Source: Spisula solida
Lineage: Eukaryota > Mollusca > Bivalvia > Venerida > Mactridae
Direction of reading: 5' to 3'
NCBI GenBank assembly: GCA_947247005.1
Contig: OX365953.1
Coordinates: 7,507,001 to 7,571,000, forward strand
DNA: 64,000 bases
The position numbers and the translations under genes were made by a program. Below are positions 25,060-36,689 of the stretch, one piece after another; position 1 is the stretch's first letter, and each line of letters starts with the position of its first letter. The notes under the pieces were generated by a model that had not been told where the DNA came from, did no database searches, and saw nothing but the letters and a program-made list of their open reading frames with translations.

Positions 25060-25689
25060 CATATATATACGCATCGTATCAACAAAGTAACCATGGAATA
25101 AAAAAAAAAATTGTTTTTTCCTGAGATTGTTTGAAACGGTCTATTCATATGCCCTAAAATATCTATTTAATTTAGCCATCAGTTGTCATATAGTCCTGAC
25201 CTATTTTGGACTTCGTAGTTAAAATCTATCAATTTTATGTACATAATGGATGACTAGACATATTCTCTGAATGTAACAAACAATAAATGGCTAAATAAAA
25301 ATCCCAATCAGAATTACAAGACAAAAAATAATGACAAAAAGTGAAAAATATCAAGATTTTTTTAGAATATCAATAAATTCGAACTTATCACTTTATTATA
25401 ATATTATTATGTATATATCAACATATGTTGGGTTGAAATACGAACATTTTAAGACATATTGCAAGCCGATAGCCCTATTGAGTGAGGAATAATTCAAGTT
25501 TTCCCAAAGCTTATGATTGCTTAAAATAATGGCAGCCATCTTTAAAGATGGCCGCCAAAAGGTCATTTGGCAAAGTGACCCGCAAGTCCATCAACCATTT
25601 TCAGACTGCTGAGATATCAAGCTAACCGAAAATCATTGTTGGAACTGTTCACCTTTTTGGTAATGAAATTCGGTCTGTCACATGGACTA
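25060..25689 (-). repeat. Element B right inverted arm
   Basis: Reverse complement of the left arm, including the palindrome at 25531-25556 with one base changed relative to the left arm. Confidence 0.85.
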
Positions 25690-25692
25690 CTA

Positions 25693-26284
25693 TTACGATC
25701 AAGCGGATCAATATACCACGTGATTGAACATTTTTTTACTGTCAGCAGGGTGATAGTACTTTTTTGACAGTACTTTTTAGTCATGTGACATTTTCTTTCT
25801 AAAACCAATATGGCGGCATGTACCGCCCGCATAACCATGTTTTGGGTTCGAGTTCTCTATATCTTCAAATTCTTCCACATGTGAGCTCTGCTAAATTAAA
25901 TTGCATAAAATTATTTCTTGGTTTACAGTAGATAATCGCTGAAAAAAGTTTGGGGTAATAAAATAAATAAGACATAGCTTCGAGGGTGACAGTACTTTCC
26001 TCAGGCTGACATTTTTACTGTCACCCTCGAAGCTATGTCTTATTTATATAATATTATATCCACGTTGACAATTCGCTGGCTTAGAATTAGAAGGTCGTAA
26101 GTACAAAATCACTATTTTTAGAAAACAAGAAATATCTTTAAAAACGATAAACAGCGTTAATACAGCAGATATGTTTACTTGTTTTCAGTAAAGATGCGGA
26201 CGTTATTTCATATCGTTGAAATTGAAAACACTAATCAAACTAGAATTTATATATATATCCATGTAAATTGTTTGTCAGTAAATA
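25693..26284. other. Spacer with a strong hairpin
   Basis: Contains several TGACAGTAC(TTTT) blocks near 25735-25790 and the 32-bp hairpin described separately. No gene is seen. Confidence 0.4.
25963..26047. repeat. Perfect 32-bp hairpin with 21-nt loop
   Basis: Positions 25963-25994 and 26016-26047 are perfect reverse complements. The stem begins ATAAATAAGACATAGCTTCG. The loop is CTTTCCTCAGGCTGACATTT plus one T. It has the shape of a snap-back insertion or a minimal MITE. Confidence 0.85.
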
Positions 26285-27163
26285 AAAACAAGAGCCGTCA
26301 AAGACGGTTAATGCTCCCCGTGGAATGTTTGTCACAGGGAAAAAATGCTGAAACAAGTCAACTTGGTTTTCCACTTGGTAGTGAAGCTATTCATGAAGTT
26401 TTGTTAAAATCTGACCAGTGGTTCTTGAGAAATAGCGCGGACAAGAATTTAAAGTGCGAATATTCCAAGGGGCATAACTGTGTGAATAATCAGCGAACCG
26501 GAACGTGCCGACAATATGCCCATATCCACTTGGTAGTGAAGCTATCCATGAAGTTTTGTTAAAATCTGACCCGTGGTTCTTGAGAAATAGTGCGGACAAG
26601 AATTTATAGTGCGAATCGTCCAAGGGGCATAACTGTGTGACTAATCAGCGAACCGGAACGTGCCGACGATATGCGCATCTCTACTTGGTAGAGAAGCTAT
26701 AGCTATATATCCATGAAGTTTTGTTAAAATCTGACCAGTGGTTCTTGAGAAATAGCGCAGACAAGAATTTATAGTGCGAATCTTCCAAGGGGCATAACTG
26801 TGTAAATAATCAGCGAACCGGAACGTGCCGACGATATGCGCATCTCCACTTGGTAGTGAAGCTATCCATGAAGTTTTGTTAAAATCTGGCCAGTGGTTCT
26901 TGAGAAATAGCGCGGACAAGAATTTATAGTGCGAATCTTCCAAGGGACATAACTGTGTGAATAATCAGTGAACCGGAACGTGCCGACGATATGCGCATCT
27001 CCACTTGGTAATGAAGCTATCCATGAAGTTTTATTAAAATCTGAGCGGTGGTTCTTGAGAAATAGCCCGGACAAGAAAGTGTGACGGACAGACGGACGCA
27101 CGTACGCACGGACGGACACTTCGGCGACTATATGCTCCCCCGAATTTGTTCGGGGAGCATAAA
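26285..27163 (+). mobile_element. Repeat element with 155-bp tandem core and terminal hairpin
   Basis: Five units with ATGAAGTTTTGTTAAAATCT recur at 26391, 26546, 26711, 26866 and 27021 (period 155 bp, once 165 bp). The element starts with a small CCGTCAAAGACGG hairpin and TTAATGCTCCCC. It ends with GACGGACGCACG runs and an ATGCTCCCC-GAATTTGTTC-GGGGAGCAT hairpin. The minus-strand open frames of 78-100 codons are repeat shadows. I cannot assign a class; no Helitron CTRR end is evident. Confidence 0.7.
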
Positions 27164-27389
27164 AAAGTAATATAGGTATATGTATTAATTAGTCTAGATT
27201 CTGCGGTCCGTTTTATCCGGCAATTATAGCGATATATAGTGATTCCAAACTTAACTCAGACTTTAATATAATATTTAGCGCGCATTATGTCCGAAAAAAC
27301 TGTAGACGGGACTTAAATTACCTCATATTAACGTGGAAATTATAGACAAAAACAAAATGGAGAAAAAGAAAATCAGAAAAAATAGGCTG

Positions 27390-27476
27390 ATGTAGGATTT
27401 GAACTCGAGGCCCATGGGCCCTCTGCTCACAAAAGGTATGGTGTAGACGAACGCGCTACCTATGTAGCTAATTCCG
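27390..27476 (-). other. tRNA-like segment
   Basis: On the minus strand it has TAGCTACATAGGTAGCGCG (A-box-like) and GAGTTCAAATCC (B box) about 50 bp apart. The spacing is longer than in an intact tRNA, so a SINE head or tRNA relic is more likely. Confidence 0.4.
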
Positions 27477-28190
27477 ATAGTAAATTGACGAGCGCTGTAT
27501 TACTAATATAAATCCATTTTATACTTGACCCGGGTCACATTAACATGACTAAGGTCAAACAGTCAAAAATATAATTAATATGAAATACACTACGCACTGA
27601 GAGAAACGCGAATAACAGACCTCTGTGTGTATCTACCGTACCTTTGATTACAAGTTTAACAGAAAGGTAACTTTTTCGCGGTATCTTTTGTGATGAGTAT
27701 AGCATAATCTGACCAATGGGAAATAAGTATTCAATTTCTTCTATCTTTTTTGTAAACATTTCATTGGTTTTTAAAGTAGGTCAAATTCCAAGCTAGACAG
27801 CTAACTGAAAACTACTCTTTACTAAATGGAAACCAAACTTTTAAAACTTCAGTTTGGTCAGTATGACCACTTCCGATTTTTCATGAAAATAGGCTCATAG
27901 GAACCGCCTTGACTCTTCGACAGCAATTACGAGACATAATTACGGACATAATTATACTTATGGCTATATTTATGTTCCAATGTTTACAAATTTCTACTCG
28001 GAACTGTGGTCAAAAACCACGTGGTACTGATAAACTGACTAAATAAGAGCATTCTATAGTGCGAAAGGGCATGTTTTCATGTTTTTTTCTTCAAATTGAA
28101 ACTTGATGGACATAACAAACATATAGTCCGTGCAGGATAATGTGGCGGTCACATGATACTATGTTTTCTGCTTTGGACTATGTCAATTGA

Positions 28191-28229
28191 TTGAATAAGG
28201 TAAACCTTAACATGGTTTACCTTATTCAA
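28191..28229. repeat. Perfect 16-bp hairpin
   Basis: TTGAATAAGGTAAACC (28191-28206) is inverted at 28214-28229 with the 7-nt loop TTAACAT. Confidence 0.85.
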
Positions 28230-28479
28230 ATATTTTATATTATAAATAATTATTAAGGTACAAAAATGTAATTGCAAACTTTAGTTGAGCGGAAGAAATC
28301 GGTGTAAATAAGACGTTGTTGTGGAAGTAGCTCTCGCACCGCCTTTGGTGCGGTGACGTAACGTTCTATAGTTGGCTTAGTAGGAGCTTGCGTGTAATGC
28401 AAATGATAGTGTCTGTATGAGAAACTCAAAGTACAGTCAGATTTACTGACACGTCAGGATGACACCACTCTGTTTAATA

Positions 28480-29060
28480 AAACAGAGAACATAATTTTTA
28501 TTTTATGGGGTAAAAGTTAAAAAATATTCAACAGATTCTCAATATTCGCACTTTTCATTCATATTTTGTAATATTTTACCCCAAAAAGACTCATTTAGCG
28601 CAATATTCTGGCAATTTACTTTTGATACATTAAACTACAAGGCGCTATGTACCTATCACTGTGATTAATTATCAAATAAACTTATTAATAACTTAGTATT
28701 CAACCGATTCCCAAATCGCACGGTTTTGTTTATATTTTTAAAGGTTTTGCCCCAAAATATCGAATTTTGCACACTAACATGGAAAATGATGTTTGATATC
28801 TTAAACTACAAGTAACAACCTACCTATCACAATGTATTATTATCATATAAACCCATTAATGACAAAGTGATCTATAGATTCCAAAAATTCATGCTATGCT
28901 TTTATATTTTGTAAGGTTTTACCCCAAAAAAATCGACTTTCACTAAAAAGTATGGACCTAGATTTTTAGTATGTTACAAGACACACATTATGTGACATGA
29001 TCCTAGAAAAATACAAGTTTTGCATTTTTTCCCCCAAAAATATCTGCTCTGTACTAAATG
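28480..29060 (-). repeat. Relic related to the inner arm of element C
   Basis: About three degenerate units of roughly 190 bp with TTTTACCCCAAAA, CTATCACTGTGATTA-TTATCAAATAAA and TTGATATCTTAAACTACAAG blocks. The same blocks build the arms of element C at 42690-43140 (opposite strand) and 45640-45860 (same strand). No central minisatellite or second arm is attached here. Confidence 0.65.
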
Positions 29061-30659
29061 TGATTTTCCCTAATTGTGTGATTGTTTGAAGAGGTTGGAA
29101 ATCGCACAGCAGAGCTCATATAACAAAAATGATTTAAATGTATAAACCAAACTACATCAAATTTAATGAACTATACTAAATATGCAAGCACCAAAAATGC
29201 AATTGAAAATAAGCAATATGTCATGATCTAAAAGTAACAAGTAACTACTAATACAAAACTAACCATGACTTAAATATGATGTTAAAGTTAAACAATGCTT
29301 GCAAAAATATACTAAAGTTATGATCAAAATACAAGTACCAAAATGTATTACAAAATAAACCACCCTTGTTACCCTGATAAAACAACATGATTGGATATTC
29401 CCAACATGATTGAAAAATGGCCGACATGAAAAATGTGATAAGTGCATTGTTTTTGCAATATTTTCCATATAAACTATCCAGATTGTTTATTTCAATATTA
29501 CATAATCAACATATGAAGAAAATGTACTATTTGCACTAAACAATTTGCATATAGGTAATATTTTTCACTAAGTAAAGCCTTAAAGAATGTGTGGATTTTG
29601 CATTTGAGAATGAGTTTTGTACTTAAAAACGTTGTAAAACTCATTTATTGGACTCTATGTAATGAATATCATTTGGGAAGTATCGGCAGTTGTATAAACT
29701 ATGATTTGAACGTTTCAATTTTTTAAAATCTTAGATACATTAACGCTCACCAACAATAATTCAAACATGTATAGTATTTTTTGGATACTGACCGACGTGA
29801 TTGTTAAATTTATTAGGATACTGGCCAACATGATTGTGGATAAAAACCAACATTACAAATTGAAATCTTGCCAATGGGATTCTCAAGGTACAAATAATTG
29901 TACATTAAAGAAGTGTGCTCATGAATTGTGGTAGCAGGTTTATGAGCATACCCGATGTAAGGCATTTCACACCCAGTCTATAGCACTTGCTTTTAGGACA
30001 TTTAATAATCAAAGCACTAAGAGTGCTGATGGGAGGCGATCTGGTTGCTGCTGCTAAAGCTTAAACGACTTTACACGTTTAATGTTCGTTTTCTTACTGC
30101 CGATCTTGTCTTGAATGTCAAAATATGCATATGTGACTATATAGGCATCTAGGGTATCTAAATAATTGTAAAAAGGGGCATATTGATGTATATGTAAATC
30201 GTGTATTGAATGCGTTTATCAAAAGTGGCTTTAAAATAATACTGCGCGCGCCTATTTATCAGATTTTACAGTACCGTCTTGTAATCACTTCCATCACAGC
30301 GTTAGACATCTCTAGAAAGCGGCTAGTATAGCCACACCATATGATTGCATAACATAACGATATACGATTAATTGATAAAACCATCACGTGACCCTGATCT
30401 GAAGTTTCTAAAAATAGCTATACGGCTGGGACATTTGATGAACACTTCATTTTCATATTACGAAACAAGTTCGATATCTCCCCGGCTGACTGATTATCTG
30501 CAAAAATATCGATTCAATGAACAGTTTCACAATAATAATTGGGAATGTTGACAGTTTCTGGAACTACTTGAATGCGGATTCACATAGCAGCCTAAAGGCG
30601 GTCCAGGTTGCATTAAGAAATGGGCAATGGTAGTATAGAGAGGCTTACGCCTACCAAAA

Positions 30660-31440
30660 ATGGGTACAAATGTTCACCACATCAAGACAATGTGTCATGC
30701 ACAAAACACATGTCCCTAGCTTAAAGGTCAAGGCCACACTTAGAGGTCAAAGGTTAAAAAGCTCAAATAGGCATGTGATTCGTGTCCGCTCTGTAATTTT
30801 GTCATCTCCTATTGGATATTTTATAATATTTGGTACAAATGTTCACCACATCAAGGTGGTTGCCATGTGCAAGACCCAGGTCCCTAACTTAAAGGGCAAG
30901 GTCACACTTAGAGATCAAAAGTTAAAATTCTCAAATAGGCATGTGATTCATGTCCGCTCTGTAACTATGTCATTTCTTATTGGATATTTATAACACTTGG
31001 TACACATGTTGACCACATCGAGACGGCGTGTTATGCGCAAGACCTAGGTCCCTTGCTCAAAGGTCAAGGTCACACTTAGAGATCAAAAGTTAAAATTCTT
31101 AAATAGGCATGTGATTCATGTCAGATCTGTAACTATGTCATTTCTTATTTTATATTTATATTACTTGCCACAAATGTTCACATCATCAAGACGAGGTGTC
31201 ATGCGCAAGACCCAGGTCCCTAACTCAAAGGTCAAGGTCACACTTAGAGATCAAAAGTTAAAATTCTCAAACAGGCATGTGATTCATGTCAGATCTGTAA
31301 CTATGTCATTTCTTATTTTATATTTATATTACTTGCCACAAATGTTCACATCATCAAGACGAGGTGACATGTGCAAAACCCCGGTCCCTAACGCAAAGGT
31401 CAAGGTCATACTTAGGGATTAAAAGTTAAAAGGCACAAGT
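30660..31440 (+). repeat. 168-bp AGGTCA-rich tandem array
   Basis: Five units; the block GGTACAAATGTTCACCACAT or variants occurs near 30664, 30832, 30997, 31165 and 31335. Each unit holds AAAGGTCAAGGTCACACTTA and CAAATAGGCATGTGATTC. The open frames of 103-107 codons are repeat shadows. A weaker unit runs on to about 31560. Confidence 0.85.
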
Positions 31441-31901
31441 ATACGCTTCTGGTCTGCTTTGTTGTTTTTGTTATTTCGTTCTGGATTTTAAAATTACTTG
31501 GTTACATTCGCATTTACACCCTGACTCAAATGTAAAGGTCACACTTACAGACCCAGCTCTTGTCTGCTGTTCAATATCACATTTAAGCAATTACAAACTT
31601 GTTTCAAGTTATTCCATTTGCATAGCTTTATACTTAGATGTCTGATGACAGCTTTTAGCGGGGGCATCCGTGTCCTGTGGACATATTTCTAGTTAAATAC
31701 TTTTTTCTGCTATATGTTGGTAAAATTCATAATAAGTCAAGACAGGTAAATTTAACACATGTATCTAAATGCGCAAAATTCATCGGGAATAGGAACAGTG
31801 AATTATGGGGACCACTTGCTAAACGCTGTGAGCATGTCTTGAATGGTGCCAAATTGTATTTCTAATTTAAAAAAGGGGACATAATTTCAACATATACTTA
31901 G

Positions 31902-32779
31902 TACATCTAGAAACGCAACGGTTTTATCCCCATTTTTTTCTTACTTGCATTATACATGTATATTTGAATTTTGTGTAGTAACATTGTATAATCTTGTAGA
32001 AACTTGGCCATCATCCAACTTTTATCGATCGTGTTACGTAAATCCCGTGCACCGATATAATCATAAAAAGCATGATTTCCACGTGCACCAATTACGCATG
32101 ATAAATCTTGGTATAAATTGAATCGAACTTTTTGTAAAGTTTGCTCATAAAAAGAAAATCACAAAAGAAATGGCATATGTTCAGGAATAAAAATGCCATG
32201 ATTGTCCGAATATGAGCAAAATCAGGCCATCCGGATGCTTATGACAGAGATGTTTAACAGGAGTTTGCACGACGGTTAAATTGTCATACACCGAACATTT
32301 CTCATCTAGAGACACGCTACCAACACACTGGCACCATTTGCGACAGCCTAAGTTCAGGTCATGTATGCGTAACAAGCCTCCCACAGGATGAATAAGACAG
32401 CGTGAAACAGCTCCAGATCAGGCTCACAACTGCTGCTGACAGTGTTCAACAACTTGTTGCTCATCATGAATAAGTAATCAATCAATATTTGATCAATACT
32501 TTACATATTGACATAAAACAACGATTCCGAAAAAATAGCTAATTTATAAAAAAATATCGTTATTTTTCGCCCGCACTATATTTATGTTCCGTTATTTTTC
32601 GGCCGCACTATACACCAAAACACTGCTCTGCACCTAAATGTAGCTCTATGTGATAAAATGTTACAGATGTATTGGAAATAGAATAAAACTGCATCAAGTA
32701 AAATTAATGAAGTTTGATTGTCCATCATCAGATTGAACAAATATTGACAGTAGAACCCAGTGTTGCGTTTCTAGATGTA
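31902..32779. mobile_element. TA-flanked inverted-repeat element, 878 bp
   Basis: TACATCTAGAAACGCAAC at 31902 is perfectly inverted at 32779 (GTTGCGTTTCTAGATGTA), with TA at both ends. This fits a Tc1/mariner-type non-autonomous or decayed element. A 67-codon minus-strand frame at 32181-32384 lies in the interior, but I could not identify transposase motifs in it. It is inserted inside element D. Confidence 0.75.
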
Positions 32780-33706
32780 CTCAGTATATATTTGATAGAG
32801 TTGCCTATTCATGTGGAGGTCATGGCGTCATGATGGTGATAAAGTATGCAAAGTATCAAAGATACATGTCTTAGAGGTTAAAATTGTGTACATAAACTGT
32901 AAACTTTTGTATTTCAAAGTACATTAGTCCAAATGGGGCATAACATTCAACAACATGCTGGATAGAGTGCAGATGTTGTGGTCAAGACGGTAGACAAGTA
33001 TGCAAAGTATCACAGCAATATGAACATGCACTTAGATATAATAGGTTAATACCTTGAACGTAAACTTACAAATTTGCACGAAGTTGAAAAAAGGGACATA
33101 TTTTCCAATAAATACTTCATAGAGTTATCTACTCCTACGTACGTGTTGGGGTCATCCCATTATTCTTCCAATAGTGAAGCTACATATTAAATTCGCACTG
33201 CAGTGCATCAATGAAAATTCAATGTTGGTCAGTATCCACTTTAAAAGATAAATCATGTTGATCTTTATCCTCAAATCATGTTGGCTTTTATCCATTTTTC
33301 ACACATGGGTTACTTTAAATAGTTATCACGTAGAAACGGCAAATGTAAATAACTTACTCTAAACTAAGTCTGATAGTGAAATGAATGAGCTGTATAAACA
33401 AAAGATCTTAACCCATAATAAACAACAATATATATGTTTTATAGACTGTCAAATAAATCCAACACAGATTTTTCTAACTTTTAATCGTATTGTGTATCAC
33501 ATTCACAAACATACGGATAAATAGTTTTAGTTTCATGGAAGGAATGTACAAGTTTATCTTCATACAGCATCAGAAGGTGGTTAAACCCGTAGATTTTGAA
33601 GAATTTGCCAAAAATGCGATGAATATGTAAACATACATCCGCCATTTTTCAATCATGTTGGGAATATCCAATCATGTTGTTTTATCAGGGTAACAAGGGT
33701 GTAAAC

Positions 33707-35365
33707 TAAGTTATGATAAAATTAAACAGATTAAATACACTATTCAAACTGCTAAATAAACAAATCCGTCCATTTGCCTAAATTCAAGTCCAAATATTCT
33801 ATTTAATGACCCTGCACTTAAGTCAAGTATTTAATAGTAGCTAGCCTAAGTACTCGAAAATGGCTACTACTTAAGTATTAATTAATTACCAAAAATACAA
33901 TTAAATGTAAGTATTTAAAATAATCTAAATAATTTACTTAATAAAATGACCTAATTCATTGCAAAAATATTACTTAAATAATTTCAACAACTTACTTAAA
34001 GCTCCAAGATAAATGCCTAAAGTACCTAAATAAATTAATTAATAATTAATTAATTAATAATTATTATCTTGGAGAGAGGATTTAAGATCCTCACATTTCA
34101 AAATAAGCAACAGAATGAGGAAAATGCCAGTGTTTCCACTTTTATGGCCATCACTTCTATTTGGCTACTAGATGGCACCACCAGTCTCCTAATAAGATAA
34201 AACTAATTCTGATATAATAATTTAACCAATCAAAAGATACCTAACATAATCATCTAGGCAATTAAGATTCCTTTGTTTACATAAGTCTGTAGACAATATT
34301 ATATAACAGGGTCCAGTCATATCTAAAAATAGACTGATCATGCACTAAAGGGCTGATAAGTACAAGAGTACCAAAGCATGAAGATTATGAAACTTAACTA
34401 AAAGTATCTACAATGCCTAATATTTTGAAGAATGGTTTGAAACAATATAATAAAATGGCAGTATTAAATCACACACATAATCATAAATACACAAAAGGGG
34501 TTTAAATGCATGTAGATAAAACAATATAAGCAATACACACATATATATAGGTGGTTCAAAGGTATGTTCTTAACATGCATGGTTCTTATTATAAATGCAG
34601 ACTAGCTAAAGCTTGACTTGATGGCTTACAGATAGACTAGTCTTAAACTTCAAATACGTAGGACGTTAAGTCATTATGCAATCATAGTAATATTATGTAA
34701 CATGCTGGAGTAAAGATCCAACTTTACAACAACGTATTGAAAGCGTCTGACTACCCTGATGAAACAGAACGAACAACTTAAAATGTATATGTCAGCATAT
34801 TCTCATGTCTTAAAATCTCGAATTTACTGTATAGTTATTACTATATTATACCATAATAAACTTGCAGAAAAAGCTATAGCTATAGAAATTTTATGTGTCA
34901 TTTATTCCAAACATTTGAACACCAACACTTGCGAATACATTTGTACTAGCTACAACGTATGTGAAACGTATTTTAATGCGCCCACACAATAATTATCCAA
35001 GTTTTAATATTTGTTTAGCAAGCATCCCGACCACTTTAGAGCAAGGTTCTTTTGCATTTCTTTCGTAAGAATATAGACTAGCTAATGCAAAAGAGCATAT
35101 AGCTAAAACTGGGCTCAACTTAAAATATACACATTTTTCAAAAATTTAATTCTTTTAAGTTTTCTGTTATCAATATCATGTATTGCCTGTAGTAAAGTAG
35201 ACTCGACTGCCACATTATCTAGCACGAATGTGTAGTCCGATTTCGATAATCTGACAGTTTGTTTATATACGAAGGCTATAACATAAACATAAAACGGGTG
35301 ACCCGGCTTTGATTACACGCATACAAACTCTTTATTAGGTTTCACAAAGTACAGAATTTTCAAAT
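33707..35365. other. AT-rich spacer
   Basis: Includes a TTAATTAATAATTAATTAAT simple run near 34030-34065. No exon, RNA gene or clear transposon end is seen; the 77-codon frame at 34759 has no recognisable domain. Confidence 0.4.
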
Positions 35366-35452
35366 GCCAACATAGCGCAGTTGGCAGAGCAGATACTTAC
35401 AAAATCAATACCAAAGGAGAAACGTTTTAGGGTCAACCCCCAGTCACTGTGT
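35366..35452 (+). other. tRNA-like segment
   Basis: CATAGCGCAGTTGGCAGAGC resembles a tRNA D-arm with its A box. AGGGTCAACCCCC, about 55 bp further, resembles the T-arm B box. The long gap argues for a SINE head or relic rather than a working tRNA. Confidence 0.4.
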
Positions 35453-35741
35453 ATGTTGTAGTTGTTTTAAAAAAAACGCGTATAAACCGTAGCTTATTGC
35501 TTTTTGTTTTCTTTTATGGTCTCAGGCTGAATGAAAAGACGAAAGTAAATTCAGGAAATCGAACATTCCACAAAGAATGTAAATAACATACGAAAAAAAG
35601 GCCAACAAACTAGGCAAAATGTTTAAGCATCGCACCAGACAAACCAGTTTATGTATGTATATATGTACGAGATCAATACATGCATCGAATAAAAAATAAA
35701 GTTATAGTATTTTATATCAATGCAAAGTAAGAAAAATGACG

Positions 35742-35822
35742 ACTGTAGGGCCGAACTCAAGATGAAAGATTTCAATAAAAGAATGTGTCCACACACATAT
35801 CCACTAAACCACAGAGGCTACT
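35742..35822 (-). other. tRNA-like segment
   Basis: On the minus strand CTGTGGTTTAGTGGATATGTG (A-box region) is followed by GAGTTCGGCCC (B box). Probably a tRNA-derived repeat. Confidence 0.35.
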
Positions 35823-36199
35823 GAATGTGATACGTTACTATTGTAACGAACAGAGGTTTTCGTTAAACTCCTCGCAGTATTACATATTAATCATTTCTAG
35901 TTAGGCAGGGGAGACCACCGTGGTTTGATTCCAGATTCGCACTAAGTCTGTTCGTACCAGGAAGTAACATAATACCGATTTGTCTATTAAGCTTATATTG
36001 GATTAAATAATGCATGTCGAGTCAAGATTTATATTTTCATAGTGTAATCGCATCATAAAACACTTCTCTTAATTTGATATTAATCCGTTGAAACATGTTG
36101 AAACTTTATACTTTTATCATACTCATGTAGACGCTCATAAAATATAGCAAAACAAGTCGCTAATTTAACATTTGGCGATGATTACTGTAATACGCCGAT

Positions 36200-36300
36200 T
36201 AGATATATGACGTCACAGAATAAGCCTATATAAGGCGGTAATCGACTGAAATTCGTTCGGTCCCTACTCCAGACGGTCAAAAAGTGAAATGCTTTTCAGT
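36200..36300 (+). promoter_or_regulatory. Core-promoter-like CRE plus TATA box
   Basis: A perfect TGACGTCA (36208-36215) lies 11 bp upstream of TATATAAG (36227-36234) in a local GC-rich pocket. A start site would fall near 36258-36265. No recognisable host gene follows on the plus strand; the downstream sequence is a SINE-like block and a 115-bp repeat. It could be the promoter of a decayed retroelement or non-coding transcript, or chance. Confidence 0.3.
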
Positions 36301-36324
36301 GTTTCCCACCTTACATAACTAAAC

Positions 36325-36535
36325 TTACTAACAGTCTTTCGGACGAGACGTTAAGCGAGGCCCCGTGTATGATGCTTTACATCGGCACGTAAAAGAACCA
36401 GGGGTGTTTCTGGAACTGGAGCATCTTCTGTACCATGCACTATCCCCCAAACACTAAAGTGACTAGCCTCTTCTGGGGGTCTCGCTCATATGGATTATCC
36501 GGTGCCGAGGATAAATAAAAGCAAAATAAAATTCG
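36325..36535 (+). mobile_element. SINE-like block with conserved core
   Basis: CGGACGAGACGTTAAGCGAG, CCCCGTGTATGATGC and CATCGGCACGTAAAAGAACC, ending in AATAAAAGCAAAATAAA. The CATCGG/GCACGT-AAAGAACC core recurs in the SINEs at 17036-17440 and 24290-24470 (there on the minus strand), so the three probably share a SINE core domain. Confidence 0.55.
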
Positions 36536-36689
36536 TCATTCGTATGCTAACCGATCTCGGAGAGGGAACGCAGTAGTTAGTAGACGCAGTAGTTACTTAG
36601 TTACCTAGTTTTAGATTTATTGTAATTCTGCTACGAGACAATTGAACTTTGATTGTTCGGTTAGTTAGATAATAGTTTGTAAGTAGTTG

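Larger units (their letters stand above)
20725..25689. mobile_element. Foldback element B (long inverted arms plus minisatellite)
   Basis: The left end TAGTCCATGT at 20725 is inverted at 25689 (CATGGACTA). CTA directly flanks both ends (20722-20724 and 25690-25692). The arms 20725-21350 and 25060-25689 align almost without gaps, for example TTTTTCACTTTTTGTCATTA near 21078 against its inverse near 25330. Each arm holds a perfect or one-mismatch 26-bp palindrome centred on TTTAAA. The centre carries a tRNA-like SINE head, a minisatellite at 22130-24120 and a SINE. No transposase seen. Confidence 0.88.
27164..28479. other. Spacer with tRNA-like piece and small hairpins
   Basis: AT-rich sequence with a tRNA-like segment at 27390-27476 and a hairpin at 28191-28229. 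Around 27780-27900 it shares blocks (AACTACTCTTTACT, AATAGGCTCATAGGAA) with the MITE interior at 45250-45330. No exon seen. Confidence 0.4.
29361..33701. mobile_element. Inverted-repeat element D with CACCCTTG ends
   Basis: The left end CACCCTTGTTACCCTGATAA matches the right end in inverse orientation for more than 60 bp. TAAAC directly flanks both ends (29356-29360 and 33702-33706). The subterminal regions carry repeated CAACATGATT motifs (near 29383, 29403 and 29826; inverse near 33276, 33254, 33652 and 33671). The interior has a 168-bp tandem array and a younger TA-flanked element. No transposase found. The 5-bp target duplication separates it from A-C. Confidence 0.75.

Noticed and set aside
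26387..27119. Three minus-strand open frames of 78-100 codons with shared peptides
   Set aside because: Shadows of the 155-bp tandem repeat, with no start context or domain.
26285..27163. Helitron
   Set aside because: A terminal hairpin is present, but there is no CTRR end, no TC start and no A-T target site that I can see.
32181..32384. Tc1-type transposase in the TA-flanked element
   Set aside because: The frame is short and I could not place the DDE motifs with confidence.
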